Shown here: positions 1-7,927 of the stretch, one piece after another | How the letters are laid out: each line of letters begins with the position of its first letter | Position numbering within the stretch: position 1 is the first letter of the stretch | Origin: SIG78 sp045635745 | GTDB taxonomy: Bacteria; Verrucomicrobiota; Lentisphaeria; Victivallales; Victivallaceae | NCBI GenBank assembly: GCA_045635745.1 | Contig: JAZTWG010000050.1 | Span: 1-64,000 of the forward strand | Reading direction: 5' to 3' | DNA length: 64,000 nucleotides | Position numbers and translations under genes: made by a program | Notes under the pieces: model-generated | Seen by the model: only the letters and a program-made list of their open reading frames with translations | Database searches by the model: none | Told to the model about the DNA's origin: nothing

Positions 1-1
1 C

Positions 2-631
2 GCTCCCAATTGGGAAGATCCCGCCGGTGTGCCGATCGACGCCTTCCTGTTCGGCGGTCGTCGTCCCAGCACCCTGCCGCTGGTCTACCAGAGCTTGAGC
101 TGGGAACACGGTGTTATGATCGGTTCCTCTGTCGGTTCCGAAGTTACTGCCGCTGCTCTGGACGTCAAAGCAGGTACTGTCCGTCGTGACCCCTTCGCCA
201 TGCTGCCCTTCTGCGGCTACCACATGGCTGACTACTTTGCTCACTGGCTGGAAATCGGCAAAGTTTCCGGTGCCAAGCTGCCGAAGATCTTCTGCGTGAA
301 CTGGTTCCGCAAGACCGCCGACGGCCGTTGGCTGTGGCCCGGTTTTGGCGATAACAGCCGCGTGCTGAAATGGATCTTCGAACGCTGCGACGGGGAAGGC
401 AAAGCCAACGAAACCGCTATCGGTTACATGCCGACCGAAGACGCCATCGACCGCACCGGTCTGGACAGCGTCAGCGATGCTGATATGAAGGAACTGCTGG
501 CTCTCGATGTCGAAGGCTGGAAGAAAGAAGTTGCTTCTATCCGCGAACACTATGCCAAATTCGGCGACAAGATGCCCAAAGAGCTCATCGCTCAGTTGGA
601 TGCTCTCGAAGCCCGTTTGGCCAAGTGCTGA
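2..631 (+). CDS. pckG: Phosphoenolpyruvate carboxykinase (GTP), C-terminal part
   Basis: This is the last 209 codons of GTP-dependent PEP carboxykinase, the cytoplasmic enzyme that interconverts oxaloacetate and phosphoenolpyruvate using GTP/GDP. The frame is open from base 2, so the start and roughly the N-terminal two thirds lie outside the window. Family blocks are visible in order: FGGRRPSTLPLVY (fragment residues 17-29), SLSWEHGVMIGSSVGSE, DPFAMLPFCGYHMADY, KIFCVNWFRK and WLWPGFGDNSRVLKW. These belong to the GTP type, not the ATP type. The gene stops at TGA 629-631 and is followed by a strong intrinsic terminator, so it ends its transcription unit. Whether it works in gluconeogenesis or in fermentative CO2 fixation cannot be read from the sequence. 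Confidence 0.95.
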   Translation, partial: APNWEDPAGVPIDAFLFGGRRPSTLPLVYQSLSWEHGVMIGSSVGSEVTAAALDVKAGTVRRDPFAMLPFCGYHMADYFAHWLEIGKVSGAKLPKIFCVNWFRKTADGRWLWPGFGDNSRVLKWIFERCDGEGKANETAIGYMPTEDAIDRTGLDSVSDADMKELLALDVEGWKKEVASIREHYAKFGDKMPKELIAQLDALEARLAKC

Positions 632-649
632 ACAGCTTTTTAAGCTTAT

Positions 650-686
650 TAAAAAAGCTCCGGAAAATTCCGGAGCTTTTTTTTTG
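650..686 (+). terminator. Intrinsic terminator after pckG
   Basis: The stem AGCTCCGGAA / TTCCGGAGCT has a two-base loop and is followed by a run of nine T. It lies 20 bases after the pckG stop codon. Confidence 0.9.
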
Positions 687-716
687 CCGATAATTTTAGC
701 GAAAAACCTTTTGCAA

Positions 717-764
717 AAAAATGTGGGCTGTTGCAAAAATTCAAAAACGTTTTGCAACAGCCCC
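717..764 (-). terminator. Intrinsic terminator of the hexuronate operon
   Basis: The arms GGGCTGTTGCAAAA (725-738) and TTTTGCAACAGCCC (750-763) form a perfect 14-bp stem. Read on the minus strand it is followed by CACATTTTTTT. It lies 21 bases beyond the GH39-like stop codon and faces the pckG terminator, so the two convergent units are insulated from each other. Confidence 0.88.
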
Positions 765-784
765 TTCTCAAGCAAACAATTTTT

Positions 785-2314
785 TTATGCGGGGATGAAT
801 TCGAATACTTCCACAGAGTTGTTGGTCAGTATCACATCGCCCTGCCAGGTGTTGGAGCACTTTTCATCGGCGCAAGTCTGTTCCAGACGGGCGCGCTGAT
901 TGATCTGTTCGCGTTCCCATACGGTCGGCTGGGCGGGCGAACCGAGGCGGCTCCACGCGGTAAAGGCATTGCTGTAAGTTTCGTCGATTCTGTAGCGTTT
1001 GAGCGTGCAGTCGGCGGGCAGGTTATCCAACTTGAGGGTAACTTTTTTATTGCTGCCGAATTTGCCGAAATCCGATTCGTGGTTGTAGAGAGCAACCACC
1101 ACCGCGCCATCGGCACGGCGGGTACCGATAATGCCGCAATTTTCAGGCAGCTCCACCGGACACTCAAAGCGTTCTTCGCCGAGTTTGCTGGCCAGACTGA
1201 ACGCCAATGCAATGGGTTTGCTCCAGCCGCGGGCGGTGTAGAAAGTGCGGTGACCGTCAAAGTCATTGGTGTTGTAGTCCTGACCGGAAAGACAGATCAT
1301 CATGCGTTCCGGCGGCATGGGCAGCTTGGTCATCAGATCGATCAAGTGGAAATAGAATGCCGAATAGTATTCTGTTTCACGGAAACGCATCCGGGGATCG
1401 CGGTCGATGCCAAGATAACCTTCTGCAGCCGCTGCCCACTCGTCAATGATGGCAGGTCTGTCGCCGAGACCATGTTTTTCCATAATCGCACGATAAGTCT
1501 GATACTGCTTGACAATGCTTTCCGGGCAGACTTTGTAACGGTAAGGATCGTGCACATCCTGCGGAATACTGCTGTAACAATGCAAGCTGGCAAAGTCAAA
1601 ACGGGTACCGGTTTTGCCGGTAACAAAGTTTTTGCCGCTGGTAACATGCTGCATAACGCGTTCAAAGAATTCTTTGTAATGGCCGCAGGAAGGACCGCCG
1701 ACTTTGATTTTGTCGGAAACCGAATGTACGCCGGCTTCAAAGTAGTCGTAGAGTTTGCAATATTCGGTCATCTTGGCTTCCTGCTGTTCCGGAGTACATT
1801 CAAAGAAGAATTCCGGGTACATCCAGAAGCCGAGATCCGGCTCGTTCCAGCAGTGGAAAAACCATTGCGAGATCGTTTCAATACCGTAGCGGTCGATGAG
1901 GTGCTGGGTCTGGGCTTTGCAGAGCATCTGCCACTCGGAGTAATCGGCGGGTTTTGAGCGGCAGAAGCGTTTATCTTTGTAACGCTTACCGCTCAAATTA
2001 ACCGGATCGGCAGCCATGACAATGGGCATGAAGTTGAAGCAAAGCAACACTTTGAAGCCCATATTTACAACAATATCAAAACGCTTGTCCTGTTCGGAAA
2101 AGTCAAAAACAAGATTGCCGTTTTCATCCCGGGAAACGACATCTTCAAACATGGAATAAAGTCGCAGATACTGGGCGCACTTCTGTTCGGAAAACTTGTT
2201 CAGGATCTCCTGACCCCAGATATCCTCCACTGCATCGGTGGGATGAAAGTGCACATTGTTCCAGAAGTTTTTCTTCAATTCGCCTTTGCCAGCGGCATTT
2301 ACATTCAACAGCAT
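785..2314 (-). CDS. GH39-like glycoside hydrolase
   Basis: This 509-residue protein has no signal peptide and is probably cytoplasmic. It looks like a clan GH-A TIM-barrel glycosidase closest to family 39 (beta-xylosidase / alpha-L-iduronidase type). The acid/base motif WNEPD lies at residues 156-160 (E158), followed by VGGPSCGH near 205-212 as in GH39. The candidate nucleophile is E292 in IIDEW, and a beta-sandwich-like tail follows. The start is ATG at 2314 with an AAGGAG-type site. It is the last gene of the hexuronate operon, 19 bases after uxuA, so it plausibly releases a uronic acid or xylose from an imported oligosaccharide. Substrate is inference; the GH-A fold and catalytic pair are seen. 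A related GH-A family remains possible. Confidence 0.75.
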   Translation of the reverse strand: MLLNVNAAGKGELKKNFWNNVHFHPTDAVEDIWGQEILNKFSEQKCAQYLRLYSMFEDVVSRDENGNLVFDFSEQDKRFDIVVNMGFKVLLCFNFMPIVMAADPVNLSGKRYKDKRFCRSKPADYSEWQMLCKAQTQHLIDRYGIETISQWFFHCWNEPDLGFWMYPEFFFECTPEQQEAKMTEYCKLYDYFEAGVHSVSDKIKVGGPSCGHYKEFFERVMQHVTSGKNFVTGKTGTRFDFASLHCYSSIPQDVHDPYRYKVCPESIVKQYQTYRAIMEKHGLGDRPAIIDEWAAAAEGYLGIDRDPRMRFRETEYYSAFYFHLIDLMTKLPMPPERMMICLSGQDYNTNDFDGHRTFYTARGWSKPIALAFSLASKLGEERFECPVELPENCGIIGTRRADGAVVVALYNHESDFGKFGSNKKVTLKLDNLPADCTLKRYRIDETYSNAFTAWSRLGSPAQPTVWEREQINQRARLEQTCADEKCSNTWQGDVILTNNSVEVFEFIPA

Positions 2315-2333
2315 AATATACTCTCCTTATAAA

Positions 2334-3293
2334 TCAATTTTGTTTGCAGTCCAACGTTTCAAGTATGCCGCGCAGATAACCGGTGGCAAATAAATTGCCC
2401 TGCATAGTATAGCCGAAACTTTCGTTGCTTTCGCCCGCCATGGTCGGCGTGTGGTCGGGGCGGATAAGGCAATCGGGCGCGCATTTTTTGAGATGCGCCA
2501 GCAGTTTGGGCATATCAGTGGGGCCGTTGTCGTGGAAGGTTTCCACAAAATTATCGCTTACACCGGTGATGTCGCGGAAGTGGAAGAAAAAGACCTTTTT
2601 GCCGAATTCTTCCAACAGCGCAAAAACGTCTTCGCCCATGGCACGGAATGTTGCCTGACAGAACGTTACGCCCAATGCCGGACTGGGTACTTCACGCAGA
2701 ACCCGGCGGTAGGCATCGGCATTGATGAGTATTCTGGGGTATCCCATCAACTGCGGGATCGGCGGATCATCCGGGTGCATCCCCATCTGCACTCCGGCAG
2801 CTTCTGCCGCCGGAGTTACGGCTTTGAGGAAATATATGATATTATCCCAGAGTTTTTCGTGACTCATTTTCAACGGTTCGCTGTTGTCGATATCAGCAAC
2901 ATTGAATCCGCTGGTCAAAGCTCCGCCGCGTTCCAACAGATCATTTTTGCTGCGGTACCAGCCCACACCGGCCATAAAGTTGAAACACAGCAGTTTCAGC
3001 CCCAGCTTGCCCATATTGGTAAGCATGGCACAATATTTTTCAATATCTTCATCGCGGCCGGGCAGACCCATTTTGATACGGGTCATATCAAATTCATCGC
3101 CTTCCAGCGCATAGAGTTTGAACCCGGCTTCTTCAAAGCGGTCGCGGACGATCTTCAACGAATTATAATCCGAAGGATCCGGCATACCGGTAAGCTCAGG
3201 GGCTGCCTTGGTAACAGCATAATCGATTCCCAGCTGACGGGCCAACTGCCACTGCAGATTGGGCTTGGCCGGGAGCATAAGTGAGCATTTCAT
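2334..3293 (-). CDS. uxuA: Mannonate dehydratase
   Basis: Converts D-mannonate to 2-keto-3-deoxygluconate (KDG) in the hexuronate pathway. The protein is 319 residues from the ATG at 3293; an upstream in-frame extension overlaps uxuB and is less likely. Family signatures: HPDDPP at 173-178, FCQAT with C212, HFRDI with H239, and IRPDHTP with H281. These are the metal-binding Cys/His/Asp positions of the UxuA TIM barrel, which uses Fe or Mn. It is somewhat shorter than the usual 350-394 residues but keeps all the blocks. It sits 4 bases after uxuB and 19 bases before the GH39-like gene, so translation is probably coupled. Confidence 0.93.
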   Translation of the reverse strand: MKCSLMLPAKPNLQWQLARQLGIDYAVTKAAPELTGMPDPSDYNSLKIVRDRFEEAGFKLYALEGDEFDMTRIKMGLPGRDEDIEKYCAMLTNMGKLGLKLLCFNFMAGVGWYRSKNDLLERGGALTSGFNVADIDNSEPLKMSHEKLWDNIIYFLKAVTPAAEAAGVQMGMHPDDPPIPQLMGYPRILINADAYRRVLREVPSPALGVTFCQATFRAMGEDVFALLEEFGKKVFFFHFRDITGVSDNFVETFHDNGPTDMPKLLAHLKKCAPDCLIRPDHTPTMAGESNESFGYTMQGNLFATGYLRGILETLDCKQN

Positions 3294-3297
3294 ATTT

Positions 3298-4149
3298 TTA
3301 CACTCCGGTTGAAGCCAGGAATCCGCCATCCACCGGCACGGTTATACCGGTAACAAATGCCGCTTTGCAGTCATCGAGCAGCCACTCCACACAGCCCAGC
3401 AGCTCCGGAGCTTCGCCGAAACGCTGCAGCGGAGTGTGCTGCATAACGCGTTCGCCACGGGGGGAGAGTCCGCCATCGGGGGTACGCAGGTATTTGATAC
3501 TGCGCTCGTTGACGAAAAATCCGGGAGCTATGGCATTGACCCGGATATTGGCCGGGGCGTAATAGTTGGCAAGGAACTGGGTAAAGTTGGCGATCGCCGC
3601 TTTGCTCATGGCGTAAGCTGCAACCCGGGTGAGGGGTTTGTAGGTGTTCATGGAGGCAAAGTTGATGATACTGCCGGAACCGGCTTTTGCCATCTGGGCT
3701 CCGAAAATACGGCTGGGCAGCACAGTACCGATAGTGTTGATCTTAAGCACACTGGCAAAGGCTTCCATATCAATATCGGCAAAACCTTTTTCGCCTTCGG
3801 GCAGGGTGCCGTCGAGCTCGCGCGGATCAAACTGGGTGATCGTGCTCATGGCGTTGATATTGTTACCGCCGGCGCCGTTGATGAGCATACGGCAGAGACC
3901 CCATTCGGCGGCTACGGTGTCGGCGATTTCCTGCATGCGTTTTTCGTCGGTGACATCACCGGCTTCGATGCGGCAGATACCGCCCGCGGCAATGATGGCA
4001 TCGGCAACGGTTTGCAGTTTTTCCGCCGTTCTGCCGATAAGCACTACTTTGGCGCCTTTGCCAGCCAGGAATTTTGCGATTTCCGAGCAGAGCGTGCCGC
4101 CGGCACCGGTCACAACAGCTACTTTGTCTTTCCAGACCATTTCATTCAT
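3298..4149 (-). CDS. uxuB: D-mannonate oxidoreductase (fructuronate reductase), SDR type
   Basis: This 283-residue short-chain dehydrogenase has the nucleotide loop TGAGGTL (14-20), NGAGG at 91-95, and the catalytic triad S166, Y179 and K183 (YAMSK). It very probably reduces D-fructuronate to D-mannonate with NAD(P)H, as the SDR-type UxuB (YjmF) of Bacillus does. The SDR family itself is broad. The specific call rests on its place between uxaC and uxuA, whose product and substrate it would connect. It overlaps uxaC by ATGA (4146-4149), and a second in-frame ATG lies three codons in. A KduD-like role would be the main alternative. Confidence 0.85.
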   Translation of the reverse strand: MNEMVWKDKVAVVTGAGGTLCSEIAKFLAGKGAKVVLIGRTAEKLQTVADAIIAAGGICRIEAGDVTDEKRMQEIADTVAAEWGLCRMLINGAGGNNINAMSTITQFDPRELDGTLPEGEKGFADIDMEAFASVLKINTIGTVLPSRIFGAQMAKAGSGSIINFASMNTYKPLTRVAAYAMSKAAIANFTQFLANYYAPANIRVNAIAPGFFVNERSIKYLRTPDGGLSPRGERVMQHTPLQRFGEAPELLGCVEWLLDDCKAAFVTGITVPVDGGFLASTGV

Positions 4150-5516
4150 AATTCAATTCCTCCAAGATATTCGGCGGCGTTTCCAAAACAGACCGCCTTA
4201 ACGATTTTAACAAGTTCATTTTCATCGGCAGGCATTTCACCTTTGGCCGCTTTTTCTGCCAGCCATGCACAGAATACTCTGCGGAAATACTCATGCCGCA
4301 CAAAGCTCAAAAAGCTGCGCGAGTCGGTGGTCATGCCGATAAACTGGCTCAAAACACCGAATGCCGCGGCGTTTTCAAAACCATCGCGCATGCCGTAAAT
4401 ATGGTCGCAATACCACCATGCCGGACCGAGCTGCACTTTGCCGCGCACTCCATCGCCGGGGAACGAGCCGGAAAGCACCGAAAACGCCGCGTGATCTGCC
4501 GGATTAAGCGTAAACAATATTGTCCGCGGCAAACCGTCGGCAGAAGATTCAATATCGTCGAGCATATTTGCCAACGCCGCGGTATCGCAAGTGTGGCCGA
4601 TTCCGGCAAAACCTCCCGCCGGACCGGCAACGGCCCGCAGGCGGCTGCTGGTTTTGCGCTGGGCTCCGATGTGCAGCAGCAGCAGCCACGCGCGTTTGCT
4701 GTAAAAACCGGCAACTTTTTTCAGGATCGCCGAAGCCAACTGCATTTTTTCTGCTGCATCGAGTACGGTATTGTGCACCGCTTTGTCAAAAAGCATTTCC
4801 GCAGTTTTATCATCGCAAGGTGTATAGGCAAAGCCGTTATCCAGCGAGTGGTCGGCAATGCGGCAGTTTACCTGATGGAATGCTTCGATGCGTTTTTCCA
4901 ACGCGGTAATAAATGACGCAAAATCGCTGATTGCCATTTGAGTATTTTCAGCGAGTTTGCTGACAAATTCAGCTGTCGGAGCAAGTATATCATCGCCCCG
5001 CAAAGATGGTACATTGCCGAGAATATGCTCGAACCCGGTCACATCATCATTCAATGCACAGCAGGGTGCTGAATAAACCACGTTGAAACGTTTTAGCAAA
5101 CTCCGGCAGGAAAAGTCATCTCCGGCGAGCAGTTTTCCGGTAGTTTCCCAAATTTCATCGGCTGTTTCCGGAGTCAGGGCTTTTTCGATATTGAAAATCC
5201 TTTTCAGCTCCAGAATACTCCAGCTGTAAAGCGGGTTGCCGATCAGTTTGGGAAGCGTTGCCGACCACGCATTGAATTTTTCGCGATTGGAGGCATTGCC
5301 GGTAATGAGCTTTTCCGGTACTCCGCAAATACGCATTGCCCGGTGTTTGTAGGGGTCGCTTATGACCCACAATTCAGCAATGTCGCTGAACTTGCGGTCT
5401 TCGATCAGATCTTTGACCGGCAAGTGATTGTGAAAGTCAACGATCGGCAGGTTCGCGGCAGCTTCATAGAGCTTTTGCGCCAATGGATCGTTGAGCAGAA
5501 AGTTTTCGTTAAACAT
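4146..5516 (-). CDS. uxaC: Glucuronate/uronate isomerase
   Basis: Isomerises D-glucuronate to D-fructuronate (and galacturonate to tagaturonate), the entry step of hexuronate breakdown. The protein has 456 residues against about 470 for the family. The metal-binding VDFHNHLP lies at residues 26-33 (H29, H31). The C-terminal block TDSRSFLSFVRHEYFRR, typical of UxaC, is intact. It follows iclR by 15 bases and overlaps uxuB by four bases. It belongs to the amidohydrolase superfamily; the extended C-terminal signature makes the family call firm. Confidence 0.94.
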   Translation of the reverse strand: MFNENFLLNDPLAQKLYEAAANLPIVDFHNHLPVKDLIEDRKFSDIAELWVISDPYKHRAMRICGVPEKLITGNASNREKFNAWSATLPKLIGNPLYSWSILELKRIFNIEKALTPETADEIWETTGKLLAGDDFSCRSLLKRFNVVYSAPCCALNDDVTGFEHILGNVPSLRGDDILAPTAEFVSKLAENTQMAISDFASFITALEKRIEAFHQVNCRIADHSLDNGFAYTPCDDKTAEMLFDKAVHNTVLDAAEKMQLASAILKKVAGFYSKRAWLLLLHIGAQRKTSSRLRAVAGPAGGFAGIGHTCDTAALANMLDDIESSADGLPRTILFTLNPADHAAFSVLSGSFPGDGVRGKVQLGPAWWYCDHIYGMRDGFENAAAFGVLSQFIGMTTDSRSFLSFVRHEYFRRVFCAWLAEKAAKGEMPADENELVKIVKAVCFGNAAEYLGGIEL

Positions 5517-5531
5517 TTTTACACCTGTACT

Positions 5532-6266
5532 TTACGGCATTATTTCCCCGCAGAACCGGGCTGTTTTACGCATGGCATCCAGCAATGCGGATAAATCGTT
5601 TTTTTCCAATTCTCCGGGCATGCTCAACAAAGTCAGAACTCCGCTGACCCGGTTGCCGGAATTGACCGCTACACTCAATGCATCGATTTGCGGACGCTGT
5701 TCTGCATCGGCCCGGTTCAGCGAATAACCGTTGCGCTTGTAATCCGCAAGCAGTTGTTTGAGTTTCTGCGGATTTTCCGCCTGATCAAGAATACTGTTTC
5801 GTTTGGCTGACGGCAGATCGGCAAGCAGTATTATTGCCACTGAACCACCGTCTTTGATCTCAAATCTTGTTCCCGGTGCTGCGGTCAATGCTATATCCCA
5901 CGGCGCTTTGGCGCTCAAAACACTGACGTGTTCACTGCCGTCGGGCACCGAGAGCTTTACGGAGTGACCCACCTGTCTGGCCAGATAGTCCAGCGCCGGC
6001 TGCAGCGGACGGTATTTTTCCAGCTGCAGCTCGGTCTTGCGGCTCAAGCGGGCGATGGCAGGCGCTATATCGTATTTATTGCCGGGCAGTTTTACCAGCC
6101 AGTTGGCTCCTACCAGAGTGGCAATAATACGATAACAGGTGGCTTGCGGGATTTTCAAGGCGGCAATAAGTTCCGGCTGCGATACACGTCCGGGGTGGGA
6201 GGCTATGTACTCCATAACTTCCACCGCACGCTCCAGAACCGGAATTTTATTTTTGCCTTCGATCAT
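5532..6266 (-). CDS. IclR-family transcriptional regulator
   Basis: A 244-residue regulator with an N-terminal winged helix-turn-helix (about residues 8-70, including GRVSQPELIAALKIPQATCY). An effector-binding GAF-like domain follows (about 80-240). IclR proteins bind short palindromes and sense small organic acids. This one is encoded inside the hexuronate operon, sharing one base with the RraA-like gene (TGATG at 6264-6268). It is the natural candidate regulator of the operon, with a uronate or KDG-like effector. The palindrome at 7696-7710, just downstream of the operon promoter, is its likely site. KdgR-type function is inferred, not shown. Confidence 0.9.
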   Translation of the reverse strand: MIEGKNKIPVLERAVEVMEYIASHPGRVSQPELIAALKIPQATCYRIIATLVGANWLVKLPGNKYDIAPAIARLSRKTELQLEKYRPLQPALDYLARQVGHSVKLSVPDGSEHVSVLSAKAPWDIALTAAPGTRFEIKDGGSVAIILLADLPSAKRNSILDQAENPQKLKQLLADYKRNGYSLNRADAEQRPQIDALSVAVNSGNRVSGVLTLLSMPGELEKNDLSALLDAMRKTARFCGEIMP

Positions 6267-7021
6267 CAGAAATAACCGCCTTTAGCAATGATTTCGGAAA
6301 TGCTGTCGCCCTGATGGACCCAGCTGAAAATATCCACTTCGGTTCTTTCAATGCCTTCGGCGCGCAGCAGTACGGGGTAGGCTATTTCGCGCGGGATGCA
6401 CAAAACGCCGTCAATATCGCCCATAATGATATCGCCCGGGCGGACGGTGACTTTACCCACGCGGATCGGCACCTGGTAGTGCGTGATCATGCAGCGGCCC
6501 AGCGACCCGTTGCTGGTACGGTACTTGTAGAAAACAGGGAAATCCTGTTCAAGGATTTGCTTGGTGTCGCGGATACCGCCGGCAATGACTGCACCGCGGA
6601 TCTTTTTGCTTTTAGCCGTGGCGGTCATAACGCCGCCCCACAGGCTTGCTTCGGTATCTTCTGACGTATCCCAGACGACCACGCCTTCGGGCTTCATATC
6701 ATCGAGCATCTGGGCGCGGAAAGTCATTTCGCCTTCGATCATACAGTTGGGGGCACTCTTGACGGTAAAGGCTTCGCCGGCAACGACCATTTCATCGCGC
6801 AGCGGCATGATGTCGCTGGGCAGATTCTGGTTGAGCAGGCAGTTTTCGCGCAATACATCGTTGATACATCCGGTGTAGAGTTTTTCGTAACGTTCGCAAA
6901 GTTCTTTGACCGGAATGGGGAAGTCGTTGGTCGGAATATGCTGACGGTTTTCAATGAGTTTGTCGAGTTTCATCAGACCGGCTTCTTTGGCACGTTCGCG
7001 CATGTCCTGCAATGAAGGCAT
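6266..7021 (-). CDS. RraA-like family protein (HMG/oxaloacetate aldolase fold)
   Basis: A 251-residue member of the RraA / 4-hydroxy-4-methyl-2-oxoglutarate aldolase-like family. Visible blocks are GAVIAGGIRDTKQI, with the characteristic GGxRD, and MGDIDGVLCIP. Family members act either as class II pyruvate aldolases / oxaloacetate decarboxylases or as regulators of RNase E. At 251 residues it is much longer than true RraA (about 160), having an extra helical N-terminus of about 70 residues. It lies second in the hexuronate operon between eda and iclR, so a role in a 2-keto acid aldol step is more likely than RNA-decay control. No specific substrate can be named. Confidence 0.82.
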   Translation of the reverse strand: MPSLQDMRERAKEAGLMKLDKLIENRQHIPTNDFPIPVKELCERYEKLYTGCINDVLRENCLLNQNLPSDIMPLRDEMVVAGEAFTVKSAPNCMIEGEMTFRAQMLDDMKPEGVVVWDTSEDTEASLWGGVMTATAKSKKIRGAVIAGGIRDTKQILEQDFPVFYKYRTSNGSLGRCMITHYQVPIRVGKVTVRPGDIIMGDIDGVLCIPREIAYPVLLRAEGIERTEVDIFSWVHQGDSISEIIAKGGYF

Positions 7022-7047
7022 AATCTTTATCCTTTCTCTTTAATGAG

Positions 7048-7659
7048 TTATCGGGCAATATATTTTTTGGCGATTTCTGCGGCATCTCTGATAACGCTGT
7101 CTTCGCACTTATTGAGCCATGTACCGCCGACTGCGGCAACTTCGTTTACGGCCAGGTAATCTTCCACATTGGCCGGTTTGACTCCGCCGGTGGGCATGAA
7201 TCTGACTCCGAGGTGCTTGTAAGGCGCAATCAGCGACTTCAGCATATTTATACCGCCGGCAGCTTCGGCAGGAAAAAATTTGAGCGTGGTAAAACCTGCT
7301 GCCATGGCCTGTTCGATTTCACTCGGAGTGCATACGCCGGGGATGAAATCAAAACCGCATTTTTTCGCTTCGGCCGCCACTATCGGATTGAACCCGGGGG
7401 CAACACCGAATTTGGCTCCGGCTTCAGCGGCCCGGTGCAGATCGGCGGTATTCAGAATTGTGCCCGCGCCGATATACATTTCGGGGAAACGTTTGGATGC
7501 TTCCCGGATAATGCTTTCGGCAGCGGCGGTGCGGAAGGTTATTTCTGCTGCGGGCAGACCGTTTTTGCAGAGCTGTTCGCAAACCTGCAGACCTTCTTCA
7601 AGGGTGTTGAGTACCAGAACCGGTACGATCTTGATTTGATTGAGTTTGTCAGCAATCAT
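7048..7659 (-). CDS. eda: 2-keto-3-deoxy-6-phosphogluconate aldolase
   Basis: Class I aldolase of 203 residues that cleaves KDPG to pyruvate and glyceraldehyde-3-phosphate (often also 4-hydroxy-2-oxoglutarate). Catalytic residues are visible: E39 and R43 in AEITFRT, and the Schiff-base lysine K127 in TTLKFFPAE. The phosphate-binding MPTGGV lies at 155-160. Start ATG at 7659 is preceded by GAGG at 8 bases. It is the first gene of the hexuronate operon, 26 bases before the RraA-like gene. The pathway step before it, KDG kinase, is not encoded in this window. Confidence 0.94.
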   Translation of the reverse strand: MIADKLNQIKIVPVLVLNTLEEGLQVCEQLCKNGLPAAEITFRTAAAESIIREASKRFPEMYIGAGTILNTADLHRAAEAGAKFGVAPGFNPIVAAEAKKCGFDFIPGVCTPSEIEQAMAAGFTTLKFFPAEAAGGINMLKSLIAPYKHLGVRFMPTGGVKPANVEDYLAVNEVAAVGGTWLNKCEDSVIRDAAEIAKKYIAR

Positions 7660-7695
7660 CTTTTTGACCTCAATTTGTTAAAATTATTCTTATTT

Positions 7696-7710
7696 GAATA
7701 AAATTTATTC
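7696..7710. promoter_or_regulatory. Palindromic candidate operator (IclR site) of the hexuronate operon
   Basis: GAATAAAATTTATTC is a perfect palindrome around a central base. A third half-site TTATTC lies just beyond it at 7684-7689. It falls about 6-20 bases downstream of the predicted transcription start, a repressor position. The assignment to the operon's own IclR protein is inference. Confidence 0.55.
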
Positions 7711-7722
7711 TTTTGGCAGGAT

Positions 7723-7751
7723 AATATACACTTACTTTAATATTAATGCAA
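7723..7751 (-). promoter_or_regulatory. Sigma70-type promoter of the hexuronate operon
   Basis: On the minus strand this reads TTGCAT-N17-TATATT (-35 at 7746-7751, -10 at 7723-7728), about 60 bases before the eda start codon. Confidence 0.7.
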
Positions 7752-7867
7752 ATACCAAACGTGCCGTGCAGAAAGAAAAAACACTCATTTTCCCCCTTCC
7801 GGGCTGCCATGTGAATGCCTGTTTTCCGCTGTGAACCGGTAAATAACCCTGTGAACGTGGCAAATTG

Positions 7868-7914
7868 CAGAATAAAAAAGCGGCCGGCAAATTTAATATT
7901 CGCCAGCCGCTTTT
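7868..7914 (-). terminator. Intrinsic terminator of the giant secreted enzyme gene
   Basis: The arms AAAAGCGGCCGGC and GCCAGCCGCTTTT pair with one wobble around a loop of about 12 bases. On the minus strand a T run follows. It lies 13 bases after the stop of the 1154-residue gene. Confidence 0.85.
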
Positions 7915-7927
7915 GCTGTGAAGTATT

